37,771 bases of DNA from Muribaculaceae bacterium (GCA_029061225.1 JAIDSM010000044.1:1-37771), one strand, 5' to 3'. Shown: positions 26,001 to 33,451, counted from the first letter of the stretch. Translations and numbers: made by a program. The notes: a model not told the origin generated them from the letters alone.

Positions 26001-26398
26001 GCGAACGAATCTCGCTCTATCAGCAACTCGACAATATGGAGAACGAGGAGCAGATCGAGGAGTTCCGTACGCAGCTGAAGGACCGTTTCGGCTCGATTCC
26101 GCAGACTACAGAGGAACTGATCAAGGTGGTGCCGCTCAGAATGGCTGCGAAACGGCTCGGAATCGAGCGTCTGACGCTCAAAGGGGGCAAGATGTATGTC
26201 TACTTTGTCGGGGAAGAAAACGCGGCGTATTATGCCTCTACGGCGTTTGGTCGTCTGTTGGCATGGCTTCAGCTCGATCCGAAGCGCACGAAGCTGAGAG
26301 ACATCAATGGCAAACGCTCCTTCCTTGTGGCGGATGTCCCCACCGTCTCCGAAGCCCTCTCCATCCTCCAGACCATCCGCACCCTACCGCCACTCTGA
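23051..26398 (+). CDS. mfd: Mfd, transcription-repair coupling factor
   Basis: The 1115-residue protein is full length for Mfd, which removes RNA polymerase stalled at lesions and recruits UvrA. The N-terminal UvrB-like region includes RRGSILDVFSY and YRLDFFDDEIDSIRTF. The RNAP-interacting domain has IEIGDYIVHIDHGIGRFAGL (about residue 432). The RecG-like motor has Walker A GDVGFGKTEIA (about 582), LIVDEEQKFG (about 682), TMSATPIPRTLQ and the motif LHQLRGRVGRSDRKAFCYF. GAGNLLGAEQSG and a complete C-terminal D7 domain follow. It is coupled by a 4-bp overlap to the S41 protease gene. uvrC lies 8 kb upstream, so two excision-repair genes share the window. Confidence 0.97.
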   Translation: MMTLGEAASLFATPARIKALRKLIGDRKSQRVTLSGLKGSAASVLLGKVSDAKHPMVIVADDADSAGYLYHDLSRVAECEVAFFPSGYKRHIKYGRVDAPQQILRAEAIDGWRSGRIGWIVTYPDALAERVPMKEDLEKSTLKLATTKKADISKVEERLEELGFRHVDYVYEPGQFARRGSILDVFSYSNELPYRLDFFDDEIDSIRTFNVETQLSEQRLGEVSIVAASAAEGSGEHGVSLLEFIGSDAPLFVADRSALVATVRDIASQQYSESAAIAEEGDSESMKKVVDAEDFAARLEEFRIFEFGMTASRYEADAVMEFDTSPQALYHKNFDIISESFTKMLADGYRLLILSDSQYQAERLKEIFADRGDAIDFTPVAQTLHAGFVDHDTKTCFFTDHQIFDRFHKYSLKSDKARSGKLALSLKELNQIEIGDYIVHIDHGIGRFAGLIKTDTNGSPQEMIKLLYQNDDMILVSIHSLHKLSKYRGKEGVPPKINKLGSGAWNRIKDRTKSKMKDIARDLIKLYAARREEKGFAFSPDSYLQHELEASFIYEDTPDQLKATQAIKADMESPRPMDRLVCGDVGFGKTEIAIRAAFKAATDSKQTAVLVPTTVLAMQHYRTFSQRLKDLPVRVEFISRAKKPKEVKQILADLEAGKVDILIGTHKLIGKSVKFKDLGLLIVDEEQKFGVAVKEKLKQMKVNVDTLTMSATPIPRTLQFSLMGARDLSSLNTPPANRHPVVTTVATLDDEMVKEAVNFELSRNGQLFVISNRIENLNVLENMLHRLVPDARVIKAHGQMPPEQLEKAILDFAAHDYDILLSTTIVENGVDMPNVNTIIVNNAHHFGLSELHQLRGRVGRSDRKAFCYFMVPPGAPLTPVARRRLQAIESFSDLGSGIHIAMQDLDIRGAGNLLGAEQSGFIADLGYETYQKILKESVLELKTEEFADTFAETTKPGEEEFVADCAIESDLELRLPPLYVPQESERISLYQQLDNMENEEQIEEFRTQLKDRFGSIPQTTEELIKVVPLRMAAKRLGIERLTLKGGKMYVYFVGEENAAYYASTAFGRLLAWLQLDPKRTKLRDINGKRSFLVADVPTVSEALSILQTIRTLPPL

Positions 26399-26780
26399 CT
26401 ATCTGTATCGCGTACTCAGTCTGCATGCGAGGATTATGAGGAAGGTGCAGAGTTCGGAGGCAGGAATTGCTGCCCACATTCCCCATTCCGGGAAGAGCGG
26501 GGGGAGGAGGAAGAAGAGGGGAACTAGGAGGATTACGCCGTACAGAAGCGCTACGCGTAGGCTTTCCTGCGTTCATTCTCGGCCAGAGCCATTCCTGCAA
26601 GTACCGAGGCTCCTATTCCGAGCATTAGACCTATACCTGTGGCTACCATGTAGAGTGGCACTATAATGTTGACGGCGGCTATGCCGTCGGGGCCTACGCC
26701 GTTGCCGACGAAGATACCGTCGACGATTGTGATGAGGGCGTTGAAGATCATACCCAGTAATGTCGGGAAAACAAGTGTGG
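26399..26780 (-). pseudogene. MATE-family efflux transporter remnant with internal deletion
   Basis: Two pieces of one transporter are visible on the minus strand. The N-terminal piece (LVFPTLLGMIFNALITIVDG, then AAVNIIVPLYMVATGIGLML and ASVLAGMALAENERRK) ends at a stop near 26572. In another frame the C-terminal piece (SLRVALLYGVILLVPLFFLL, then EWGMWAAIPASELCTFLIIL) runs to a stop at 26399, abutting the mfd stop. About 330 residues of the middle are missing, so an internal deletion joined codons near 26570-26585 out of frame. The native start is also not visible. The gene cannot make a working transporter. Confidence 0.75.
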
Positions 26781-26991
26781 TGTGAGTCCCGCCAATATCG
26801 CCATGCTGGTTGGAAGATCGAAATCTACGGTTACTTTCAGGAGAAAAGAGATGGGGAAGAGGTTTTTTGACCGCGAGATGGACGCTAATGCAGTTGATGA
26901 GCTAATTCGTTTATTATAATTGAGTTGGGTTTGGTATAGGGATTTTAAGAATCAGTTTAATCCTGTTCTAAACTAAAACTAAACCCTAAAA

Positions 26992-27023
26992 TTTGCTTTA
27001 GCCGCGCCTATTATATACCTTTG
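26992..27023 (+). promoter_or_regulatory. Promoter of the small membrane protein at 27070
   Basis: TTTG (26992-26995), 20 bp, TACCTTTG (27016-27023) is a perfect Bacteroidetes promoter, with a leader of about 40 nt. It supports the small downstream ORF as a real gene. Confidence 0.8.
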
Positions 27024-27069
27024 CCACGCAAAGAGTGCATGATGCGAAGAGACTCGTTATTCATAAGAC

Positions 27070-27339
27070 ATGGAAGAATCCTCAAAGAAAAACGGTATGT
27101 CAAGCAGAGAGTTCTATTCCAACTCTCTGTTGGCCCTTGCATTTTTGGGATTAGGACTGAAAATTCCGTTTATCCTTAGTGTCATTATTCAGGTGTGTCT
27201 TGTGGTTTGCACGTTTGATGTGGCATACAGATATCTTAAGATGAAGAATTACGTGATGTGTATTTTAAAGATTTTCCCTTTGATATTGGTCTGCTTATTT
27301 GATATCATCATCCTACGTCTTGTGAAGAAATGGGAGTGA
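27070..27339 (+). CDS. Small hypothetical membrane protein
   Basis: The 89-residue protein has a polar N-terminus (MEESSKKNGMSSREF) followed by hydrophobic segments at about residues 18-50 (LLALAFLGLGLKIPFILSVI and the IQVCLVVCTF stretch) and 64-82 (ILKIFPLILVCLFDIIIL), so two to three membrane helices are likely. I do not recognise a family. The perfect promoter 47 bp upstream supports expression. It stands alone between a MATE remnant and a convergent thioesterase whose stop lies 7 bp away. Composition is AT-richer than the core genes, consistent with an acquired or fast-evolving gene. Confidence 0.7.
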   Translation: MEESSKKNGMSSREFYSNSLLALAFLGLGLKIPFILSVIIQVCLVVCTFDVAYRYLKMKNYVMCILKIFPLILVCLFDIIILRLVKKWE

Positions 27340-27346
27340 GCACCAA

Positions 27347-28096
27347 TCATCCGCGGGGGGCGAAGCGGAGGCGGGAGTAGAGGATGGGCCGGGTACCGTC
27401 AGACTTCTCGAGGTATAGACGATGGAGAAGAGGATTGGTGTCGGAAGTCTGCTTCATTACCCTTATTTCCATGCCGTATGATGCCTCGTGGAGGAAGGAG
27501 AGCTCAAGGCGGTTGACGATGTTTTCATCGTAGGTCTGCATTTCAAACTGGTTGAGAAGCAGGTCAATGTAGCGTACAGTATTGACGTGGCGGTAGAAGT
27601 CGATGTCGCAGTATTTGAAGCGGTAGAGGGATTCTTTACCGTCCGGCTCGATACGGACGTGTTTCTCCTGCATGGGTATGGGACACTCGATGTCGGATAT
27701 CCATGCAGGATTGAAGTTGAGTCCTGAAAGCCCGGCGTTGCTGCGGTCGGAAGTGTTGAGCACCATCCAGATGGAACGGGCATAGCCTAACACGTTGCCG
27801 TCGTCATCCGATATGGAGAATGCCCGGCGCGAGAAATGGCGGTTCCAGTCCTCGACCCACGTTTTGATGGTATAGTCAGTATTTTCATGCGGATAGCTGT
27901 TCATCTCAATTGTGAGGCGGGAGAGTACCCAGCCCATGTCTGGATTCGGCATGTAGGGGTTGCCGATGCCGAGGATATTGGCATGTTCGGTAGCGACGTC
28001 GATTAGTTTCTGCGCGAGCATGGGGAGCGACATCTCCTGCTGCGCGTTGCATTCGGCTGCGGATAGATAGTAATTGCGTGTTATAGTATAATCCAT
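27347..28096 (-). CDS. Acyl-ACP thioesterase
   Basis: The 249-residue protein is a double hot-dog acyl-ACP thioesterase (PF01643), which releases fatty acids from acyl carrier protein. The first hot-dog includes MGWVLSRLTIEMNSYPHENTD (given in parts: MGWVLSRLTIEM, SYPHENTDYTIKTWVEDWN) and FSISDDDGNVLGYARSIWMVL. The second begins with the catalytic region YCDIDFYRHVNTVRYIDLL (Asp, Asn and His of the D-x-N-x-H-x-N type; here RHVNTVRY). Such enzymes are widespread in gut anaerobes. Length is normal for bacterial members. It is transcribed toward the small membrane protein gene; no TAnnTTTG box was found upstream. Confidence 0.9.
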   Translation of the reverse strand: MDYTITRNYYLSAAECNAQQEMSLPMLAQKLIDVATEHANILGIGNPYMPNPDMGWVLSRLTIEMNSYPHENTDYTIKTWVEDWNRHFSRRAFSISDDDGNVLGYARSIWMVLNTSDRSNAGLSGLNFNPAWISDIECPIPMQEKHVRIEPDGKESLYRFKYCDIDFYRHVNTVRYIDLLLNQFEMQTYDENIVNRLELSFLHEASYGMEIRVMKQTSDTNPLLHRLYLEKSDGTRPILYSRLRFAPRG

Positions 28097-28153
28097 AGAT
28101 GCTATGTAATAATCAGAGTTTGCGTGTTTAGATAGATATTAACGGAATCTGCA

Positions 28154-28384
28154 TTATGCTTTATATAGGCCTTTTTCGATGAGGTAGCTGTCAGCTATGT
28201 AGTAGTCACTGTAGAGGTCGAGCTTTGTAGCTCTGTCATGGAATTTCTCGCAGGTCTCACTTCGGTAGAAATCCTTCAATGCCTGCAATGGTGATATAGA
28301 CAGTCTGTCGGCTATACGGCATGCAATCGCTCCCATACGATTCCAACGAAGAATGTCCTTTAAGGTTTTGTTGTAATAGTTCAT
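28154..28384 (-). CDS. Small helical protein, third gene of the DUF3990 module
   Basis: The 76-residue product is polar and helical (MGAIACRIADRLSISPLQAL, then DFYRSETCEKFHDRATKLDL, YIADSYLIEKGL). The SISPLQALKDFYRS...YIADSYLIE pattern is one I associate with small proteins accompanying DUF3990 genes, sometimes also named DUF3791, but I am not certain of the family. It starts 2 bp after the stop of the DUF3990 gene and is the last gene of a tight three-gene unit, so it probably acts with it, perhaps as a second antitoxin or accessory factor. Confidence 0.75.
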   Translation of the reverse strand: MNYYNKTLKDILRWNRMGAIACRIADRLSISPLQALKDFYRSETCEKFHDRATKLDLYSDYYIADSYLIEKGLYKA

Positions 28385-28386
28385 AA

Positions 28387-28881
28387 TTAATCTAATTTAA
28401 GGCATTCTTTAAATTTCAGATGCTTGTCAAGCAATTTCTGATTCAGAATACAGATTTGGTTATTGGGTTTCAGATACCGTAGGTTGTTCAGCGCCCGATC
28501 TCTATCGATGAATCCTTGGATATACATGTTTACCGTATCAATGACTCGGTCATCAGCTACACCACCCTCGATATAATCATAATCTTTCCAGATGTTACCA
28601 CCGCTTCGGCATTCGACAATGAATTCAAGCCAGTCCTCATCATATCTCTCGAAAATCAGACTCCGGGATTCTTCGAGGATGGCTTTCCTATCCAGAAGGT
28701 AGATATTTATAAGGGGGGGGCATCTTCTTTCCCTGGATTTGGCGATGGCGAAATTATAGGCTTGATCATATATGTCTGTCAAATAAAAACCTCGGCCGAA
28801 ATCAAGATCGACTCGGCCATGCTCACAATCAGGTAGCTCCACCCGGTCAGTTCCGGCATGATAAACTTCAATCTTATCCAT
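28387..28881 (-). CDS. DUF3990 protein, predicted ADP-ribosyltransferase-like toxin
   Basis: Starting at ATG 28881, the product is 164 residues; the longer frame starting at 28908 would overlap the upstream gene and add nine atypical residues. The N-terminal IEVYHAGTDRVELPD and DLDFGRGFYLTDIYDQAYNFA carry the conserved DUF3990 pattern of a histidine in YHAG and a tyrosine in GFYLT. This resembles the NAD-binding core of H-Y-type ADP-ribosyltransferases. WLEFIVECR follows at about residue 93. The family is seen beside DUF3791 proteins, and the arrangement looks like a toxin with its antitoxin. Toxicity and ADP-ribosylation are inference from the fold and the context. Confidence 0.8.
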   Translation of the reverse strand: MDKIEVYHAGTDRVELPDCEHGRVDLDFGRGFYLTDIYDQAYNFAIAKSRERRCPPLINIYLLDRKAILEESRSLIFERYDEDWLEFIVECRSGGNIWKDYDYIEGGVADDRVIDTVNMYIQGFIDRDRALNNLRYLKPNNQICILNQKLLDKHLKFKECLKLD

Positions 28882-28883
28882 AA

Positions 28884-29129
28884 TCAGGCATTTATTTCGT
28901 TTTCCCATCGATCAAGGGTTTCGATTAGGCTTTGGGTGAGGTTTTCCCGGCTCTCGGAATGGAGCGTTTCGTAACATGGATAGATGTATTCATCTATCAT
29001 TCCTACCTTATCCATTCTTTCGAATATCTCTCGGTAGCCGACACCAAGCCCATCTGCCACCGATTCGATGCACGAAGCGACGAAAGCCATTATGATTTCA
29101 TCTTTTGAGGGCTCAGAGTATTTTTCCAT
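28884..29129 (-). CDS. DUF3791 protein, putative antitoxin
   Basis: The 81-residue acidic protein has the DUF3791 layout: IIMAFVASCIESVADGLGV, then YREIFERMDKVGMIDEYIYP, CYETLHSESRENLTQSLIE and a helical end. It is the first gene of the unit, ends 2 bp before the DUF3990 start, and is preceded by a perfect promoter whose predicted transcription start falls on or within one base of the ATG, so the mRNA may be leaderless. An antitoxin role is inferred from gene order and partner. An internal ATG at residue 14 (29090) is an alternative start. Confidence 0.8.
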   Translation of the reverse strand: MEKYSEPSKDEIIMAFVASCIESVADGLGVGYREIFERMDKVGMIDEYIYPCYETLHSESRENLTQSLIETLDRWENEINA

Positions 29130-29133
29130 ATTG

Positions 29134-29165
29134 CAAAAATAATTGTTTTTCGTGAATTATGCAAA
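29134..29165 (-). promoter_or_regulatory. Promoter of the DUF3791-DUF3990 unit, apparently leaderless
   Basis: On the minus strand TTTG (29162-29165), exactly 20 bp, then TATTTTTG (29134-29141). Only four bases (CAAT) separate the -7 box from the ATG at 29129, so initiation about 4-5 nt after the box would place +1 at the start codon. Confidence 0.8.
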
Positions 29166-29213
29166 TCTACATTCATGGTCGGAGAAAGGAATCTGTGGAA
29201 ACGCATATAATAG

Positions 29214-29253
29214 ATCGACATCGGAATGACTCTCTGGTTATTCCGATGTCGAT
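29214..29253 (-). terminator. Perfect 14-bp hairpin after the repeat-protein gene
   Basis: ATCGACATCGGAAT (29214-29227) is exactly complementary to 29240-29253 around a 12-nt loop. It lies 36 nt beyond the stop of the minus-strand repeat protein and before the DUF3791 promoter. No T run follows, so efficiency as a terminator is uncertain. Confidence 0.65.
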
Positions 29254-29288
29254 ATGTCTATATCTGATGGATAGGGGAGTGATTATTC

Positions 29289-29762
29289 TCAGAAGATTTT
29301 CTTGAAGAACTGTTTGGTTTTCTGGAAAATGTTTTTTGAGACCTTTACTGTGCCGTCCTTAGCCTTGCCGTATATTTCGACAGACTTGTCGGCTACTTTA
29401 TCGGCTGTCTCTACCGTAGCTTCCTTGGCGTTGCCGTATATCTCTACTGACTTGTCGGCTACCTTCTCGGCGGTCTCTACCGTACCTTCCTTCGCCTTTC
29501 CATATACTTCTACCGATTTGTCAGCAACTTTCTCGGCTGTTTCGACGGTACCTTCCTTGGCATCTCCGTATACCTCGACAGACTTATCGGCCACGACGTG
29601 CGCCGCATCGACCACTGCTTTCTTACCTTTCTGAAACAGACTCTCTTTCTTTACTTCACTGTTATCTTTCGCTGCCTTTGCCTTCGGAGCAGCCGAAACC
29701 GAACTACACATCATCACAACGCCGAATGCGGCGAGTGCGGTAGCAATAACTTTTGTTTTCAT
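29289..29762 (-). CDS. Secreted 22-residue-repeat (LEA-like) amphipathic protein
   Basis: Started at the ATG at 29762, which begins a clear signal peptide (MKTKVIATALAAFGVVMMCS, SVSAA), the product is 157 residues; the 19 residues upstream in the longest frame are rejected. After a Lys-rich linker come four consecutive 22-residue repeats (residues 57-144) of the form VADKSVE[VI]YG.AK[ED] followed by GTVETAEK, each divisible into two 11-mers. Such 11/22-mers form long amphipathic helices as in LEA or apolipoprotein-like proteins. The C-terminus is strongly basic (NIFQKTKQFFKKIF). A periplasmic or surface stress-protective or membrane-surface role is possible; function is unknown. The repeats also keep antisense frames open. 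Confidence 0.8.
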   Translation of the reverse strand: MKTKVIATALAAFGVVMMCSSVSAAPKAKAAKDNSEVKKESLFQKGKKAVVDAAHVVADKSVEVYGDAKEGTVETAEKVADKSVEVYGKAKEGTVETAEKVADKSVEIYGNAKEATVETADKVADKSVEIYGKAKDGTVKVSKNIFQKTKQFFKKIF

Positions 29763-29908
29763 AGTATTTCCCAAATTAAAGTTTGAAATTTCAACGCGTT
29801 TGTAAGCAATCGGGTTCAACGACCATTTAAAAAAAGCGAATATCGGACTTTATATAAGAGTGAAAATTGTTATATAGATATGCGAACATATTAATAACCA
29901 CATATATC

Positions 29909-31102
29909 ATGAAAAAACTTCTATTACTGTCAGTTTTGATGCTTGCGGCCCTTGGCTGCCACGCACAGCAGGCACTGTGGGGATCGTCGCAGATTGTATC
30001 TCCTGAAGTCCACCCGGACAATACCGTGACTTTCCGGTTAAATGCGCCCGACGCGAAGAAGGTGCAGGTTACGGGAGATTTTCTTCCGACTGTCCGGATG
30101 GATACTCCTTATGGAAAGTTCGATGCACCGGGCGTGGCCGATCTTGTGAAGAACTCAGAAGGAGTCTGGGAATTCACAATAGAAGCGCTCTCGCCCGAAC
30201 TTTATTCCTATTCATTCATCGTCGACGGCCAGAAGATGCCGGACCCATCAAATGTATTTCAGATCCGTGACACAGCCTCGATAACCAATGTGTTTCTGGT
30301 CGGTGGGGATTATGCGGATTACTATAAGATCAACGATGTGCCCCACGGTACTGTCTCCAAGGTTTGGTATGATAGCCCGACACTCGGCACCGACAGACGT
30401 ATGACCATCTATACTCCGCCGGGGTATGAGAAAGGTGATAGGCGTTATCCCGTGTTTTATCTGCTACATGGAATGGGAGGCGATGAGAATGCCTGGTCGG
30501 AACTTGGCCGTGCTACTCAGATTCTCGACAATCTCATAGCGCGAGGTGAGGCGGAGCCGATGATAGTCGTGATGACAAACGGAAACGTGGATATGGAGGG
30601 AGCTCCTGGAGAGACAAGCCTTGGTTTTACACCACCAACAACCCAGCTGCCGAAGACAATGGACGGCACTTTCGAGCAGCATTTCCCCGATGTGGTGAAA
30701 TATGTCGACACCTACTACCGCACTATCGCCGACAAGGAGCATCGCGCCATCGCCGGCCTTTCGATGGGAGGCTTCCACTCGCTTCATATCTCAAAGGAAT
30801 ACCCCGATATGTTTGACTACATAGGACTTTTCTCGGCAGCGATCCTGCCTCGCGACGGCTCCACATCCCCGATTTATGAGAAAATGGACGAGAAACTTGC
30901 GAAGCAGTTTGCCGATGCTCCGAAGCTGTACTGGATAGCCATCGGCGACAAGGACTTCCTTTACGAGGCCAACAAGGACTACCGCAAGATGCTTGACGAC
31001 AAGGGATACAAGTACGTCTACCGTGAAAGTCCGGCGGGCCACATATGGAAGAATTGGCGTATTTACCTCACCGAATTCGTCCCGCAACTTTTTAAAAACT
31101 AA
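29909..31102 (+). CDS. Esterase D/CE1-like carbohydrate esterase with N-terminal CBM48-like domain
   Basis: From ATG 29909 the product is 397 residues with a signal peptide (MKKLLLLSVLMLAALGCHAQ). A CBM48/E-set-like beta domain follows (about 35-125: VTFRLNAPDAKKVQVTGDF, SYSFIVDGQKMPDPSN). The esterase D alpha/beta-hydrolase domain (PF00756) has YPVFYLLHGMGGDENAW, the nucleophile elbow AGLSMGGFHSL (Ser near residue 284) and the catalytic His in SPAGHIWKNW (about residue 378). Enzymes of this design remove feruloyl or acetyl groups from xylan or other glycans. The GH3 gene follows after 6 bp, so the two are one operon for side-chain and backbone hydrolysis of a plant polysaccharide. Confidence 0.9.
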   Translation: MKKLLLLSVLMLAALGCHAQQALWGSSQIVSPEVHPDNTVTFRLNAPDAKKVQVTGDFLPTVRMDTPYGKFDAPGVADLVKNSEGVWEFTIEALSPELYSYSFIVDGQKMPDPSNVFQIRDTASITNVFLVGGDYADYYKINDVPHGTVSKVWYDSPTLGTDRRMTIYTPPGYEKGDRRYPVFYLLHGMGGDENAWSELGRATQILDNLIARGEAEPMIVVMTNGNVDMEGAPGETSLGFTPPTTQLPKTMDGTFEQHFPDVVKYVDTYYRTIADKEHRAIAGLSMGGFHSLHISKEYPDMFDYIGLFSAAILPRDGSTSPIYEKMDEKLAKQFADAPKLYWIAIGDKDFLYEANKDYRKMLDDKGYKYVYRESPAGHIWKNWRIYLTEFVPQLFKN

Positions 31103-31108
31103 TACCAG

Positions 31109-33448
31109 ATGAAAAAACTTTTAGGAATGGCAGTTATGGCTACTTTAATCGCATCGTGCGGCACAAAAGCACCTCAACTTACGGCCGACAATATAGACGA
31201 GGTCATCGCGGCGATGACTCCTGAGGAGAAGGTAAAACTGGTGATCGGCACCGGAATGACAGGTTTCTCCGGCGACAGTGCCGTTGTCGGGGCTGTCAAA
31301 GGAAAAGTGCCCGGAGCGGCAGGCACCACATACCCGATTCCTCGTCTTGGAATCCCTTCGATAGTCCTTGCAGACGGTCCCGCCGGACTGCGTATAGATC
31401 CAACCCGTCCGGACGACTCCGAGACTTATTACTGCACGCATTTTCCTATAGGCACCTTGCTGGCCTGCACATGGGACACTACACTTGTGGCAAAGGTAGG
31501 CAGGGCCATAGGCGAGGAAGTGCTGGAATACGGAGCAGATGTGCTGCTTGCCCCGGCGCTCAACATCCACCGTAATCCGCTTTGCGGAAGAAACTTCGAA
31601 TACTATTCGGAAGATCCTGTCGTAAGCGGCAACATAGCGTCAGCCTATGTCAAGGGCGTGCAGTCGAACGGAGTGGGTACGAGTGTCAAGCACTTCGCCG
31701 GAAACAACCAGGAGACCAACCGTATGGGCAACGATGCCAGGATGTCGGAACGCGCGCTGCGTGAGATCTATCTCAAAGGTTTTGAGATAGCAGTCAAGGA
31801 TGCCTATCCCTGGACAGTAATGTCTTCCTACAATTACATAAACGGCGACTATACCTCAGAATCGCCCGAACTGCTCACTACGATACTTCGTGACGAATGG
31901 GGCTACGGGGGCACCGTGATGACAGATTGGTTCGGTGGAAAGGACGGCGTCATGCAGATGAAGGCGGGCAACGATATGCTGCAGCCCGGAACAGACCGCC
32001 AGTACGAGCAGATTATGGCCGGACTTGAGAACGGATCACTCGACGAGGAGATACTCGACCGTAACGTGAGGCGTATCCTTGAACTGATCGTCAGGACGCC
32101 GTCGTTTAAGGGTTATAAGTATTCCAACAAGCCTGACCTGAAAGCACATGCCGCCATCACGCGGCAGAGCGCGACCGAAGGTATGGTGCTCCTTAAGAAC
32201 GATAACGGAACGCTGCCCTTGGCTAAAGAGATCAAGAACGTTGCTGTTTACGGCAACGGTTCCTATGATTTCATTGCAGGTGGTACGGGTTCGGGCAATG
32301 TGAACAGAGCCTATACGGTGTCGCTTCTCGATGGTCTTGGCAATGCAGGCTATAAGACCGACAAAAAACTCGAGGAGGCATACCGTGCTTATCTAAAGAA
32401 TTATTACGATAACCTTAAGAAGAGTGATGATCCGATGAGCGCTTTCCTTCCCACGGAGCTGCCCGACGAGATGCCTGTGGATCCGAAGGAAATAGCGCGT
32501 CAGGCCGAGGACCTTGACATGGCTCTGATCACGATAGGACGCCAGTCGGGAGAATTCCTCGACCGTACGTCTTCTGATTTCTCCTTGTCTGCCGCCAACA
32601 AAAAGCTGATAAGTGACGTAACAAAAGCGTTCCATGCAAAAGGGAAGAAGGTGGTTGTCATAATGAATATAGGAGGTGTCATCGAGACAGCTTCCTGGAA
32701 AGATATGCCCGATGCTATCCTTTGCGCGTGGCAGGCCGGACAGGAAGGGGGCAACAGTGTTGCAGATATACTTACCGGCAAGTCCTATCCCAGCGGTAGA
32801 CTGACCATGACTTTCCCTAAAAGTTTCCGCGACCACGCATCGACATCCAACTTCCCTGTGGATCTCAAGGCCAACATGGACATCACCAACAATCAGGCGC
32901 GTGCTGACCTGGAGAAGGAGAAGAACATTGACTTCACGAACTATGAGGAGGATGTATATGTCGGCTACCGATATTTCGACACATTCGGTAAGGATGTCTC
33001 CTATCCGTTCGGCTATGGCCTCTCCTACACCGAGTTCGAGTATGGCGAGCCATCTGTCGAGAAGTCCGGCAACCGGTTTGTGGTTAAGGTGGATGTCAGG
33101 AATGTAGGTTCCATGCCAGGTAAGGAAGTGGTGCAGCTCTACGTCTCCGCTCCGGATGCAAAGACAGCCAACAAGCCTGATAAGGAACTGAAGGCATTTG
33201 CAAAGACATCGGAGCTTGCGCCGGGTGCAGTGGAGAAAGTGACTCTCGTGTTCAATGAGGATGACCTGGCCTCCTTCGATGCAGACGGTTCTAAGTGGGT
33301 AGTGACCCCCGGTGAGTATTCATTGCTCTTAGGCTCTTCTTCGCGTGACATCCGCAGGAAACTCAATGTCTCTGCCTCAGGCTCGGAGAGAAAGGTCAAC
33401 AAGGTGCTTTCGCCGGCCACGCCCATAAATACACTGAGTAGAAAATAA
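31109..33448 (+). CDS. Glycoside hydrolase family 3 (beta-glucosidase/xylosidase-like) lipoprotein
   Basis: This 779-residue GH3 enzyme has a lipoprotein signal ending in LIASC (Cys17). The (beta/alpha)8 domain shows MTPEEKVKLVIGTGMTG, DGPAGLRIDP, APALNIHRNPLCGRNFEYYS, VKHFAGNNQETNR and the nucleophile in GTVMTDWFGG (about Asp273). The second alpha/beta sandwich contains EGMVLLKNDNGTLPL and ALITIGRQSGEF. The fibronectin-III-like end has YPFGYGLSYTEFEY and VVQLYVSAP. All three domains are complete. It should release terminal beta-linked sugars in the periplasm or at the surface, with the esterase encoded 6 bp upstream. No susC/susD pair is in the window. Confidence 0.95.
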   Translation: MKKLLGMAVMATLIASCGTKAPQLTADNIDEVIAAMTPEEKVKLVIGTGMTGFSGDSAVVGAVKGKVPGAAGTTYPIPRLGIPSIVLADGPAGLRIDPTRPDDSETYYCTHFPIGTLLACTWDTTLVAKVGRAIGEEVLEYGADVLLAPALNIHRNPLCGRNFEYYSEDPVVSGNIASAYVKGVQSNGVGTSVKHFAGNNQETNRMGNDARMSERALREIYLKGFEIAVKDAYPWTVMSSYNYINGDYTSESPELLTTILRDEWGYGGTVMTDWFGGKDGVMQMKAGNDMLQPGTDRQYEQIMAGLENGSLDEEILDRNVRRILELIVRTPSFKGYKYSNKPDLKAHAAITRQSATEGMVLLKNDNGTLPLAKEIKNVAVYGNGSYDFIAGGTGSGNVNRAYTVSLLDGLGNAGYKTDKKLEEAYRAYLKNYYDNLKKSDDPMSAFLPTELPDEMPVDPKEIARQAEDLDMALITIGRQSGEFLDRTSSDFSLSAANKKLISDVTKAFHAKGKKVVVIMNIGGVIETASWKDMPDAILCAWQAGQEGGNSVADILTGKSYPSGRLTMTFPKSFRDHASTSNFPVDLKANMDITNNQARADLEKEKNIDFTNYEEDVYVGYRYFDTFGKDVSYPFGYGLSYTEFEYGEPSVEKSGNRFVVKVDVRNVGSMPGKEVVQLYVSAPDAKTANKPDKELKAFAKTSELAPGAVEKVTLVFNEDDLASFDADGSKWVVTPGEYSLLLGSSSRDIRRKLNVSASGSERKVNKVLSPATPINTLSRK

Positions 33449-33451
33449 ATC

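Noticed and set aside
26851..26919. Short ORF beginning MGKRFFDREMDANAV
   Set aside because: Only 22 codons with no promoter or recognised family; possibly a gene remnant but not supportable.
29302..29634. Plus-strand ORF with repeated TDLSAT-type residues
   Set aside because: It is the antisense of the 66-bp repeats in the LEA-like gene, which has a signal peptide and sensible composition on the other strand.
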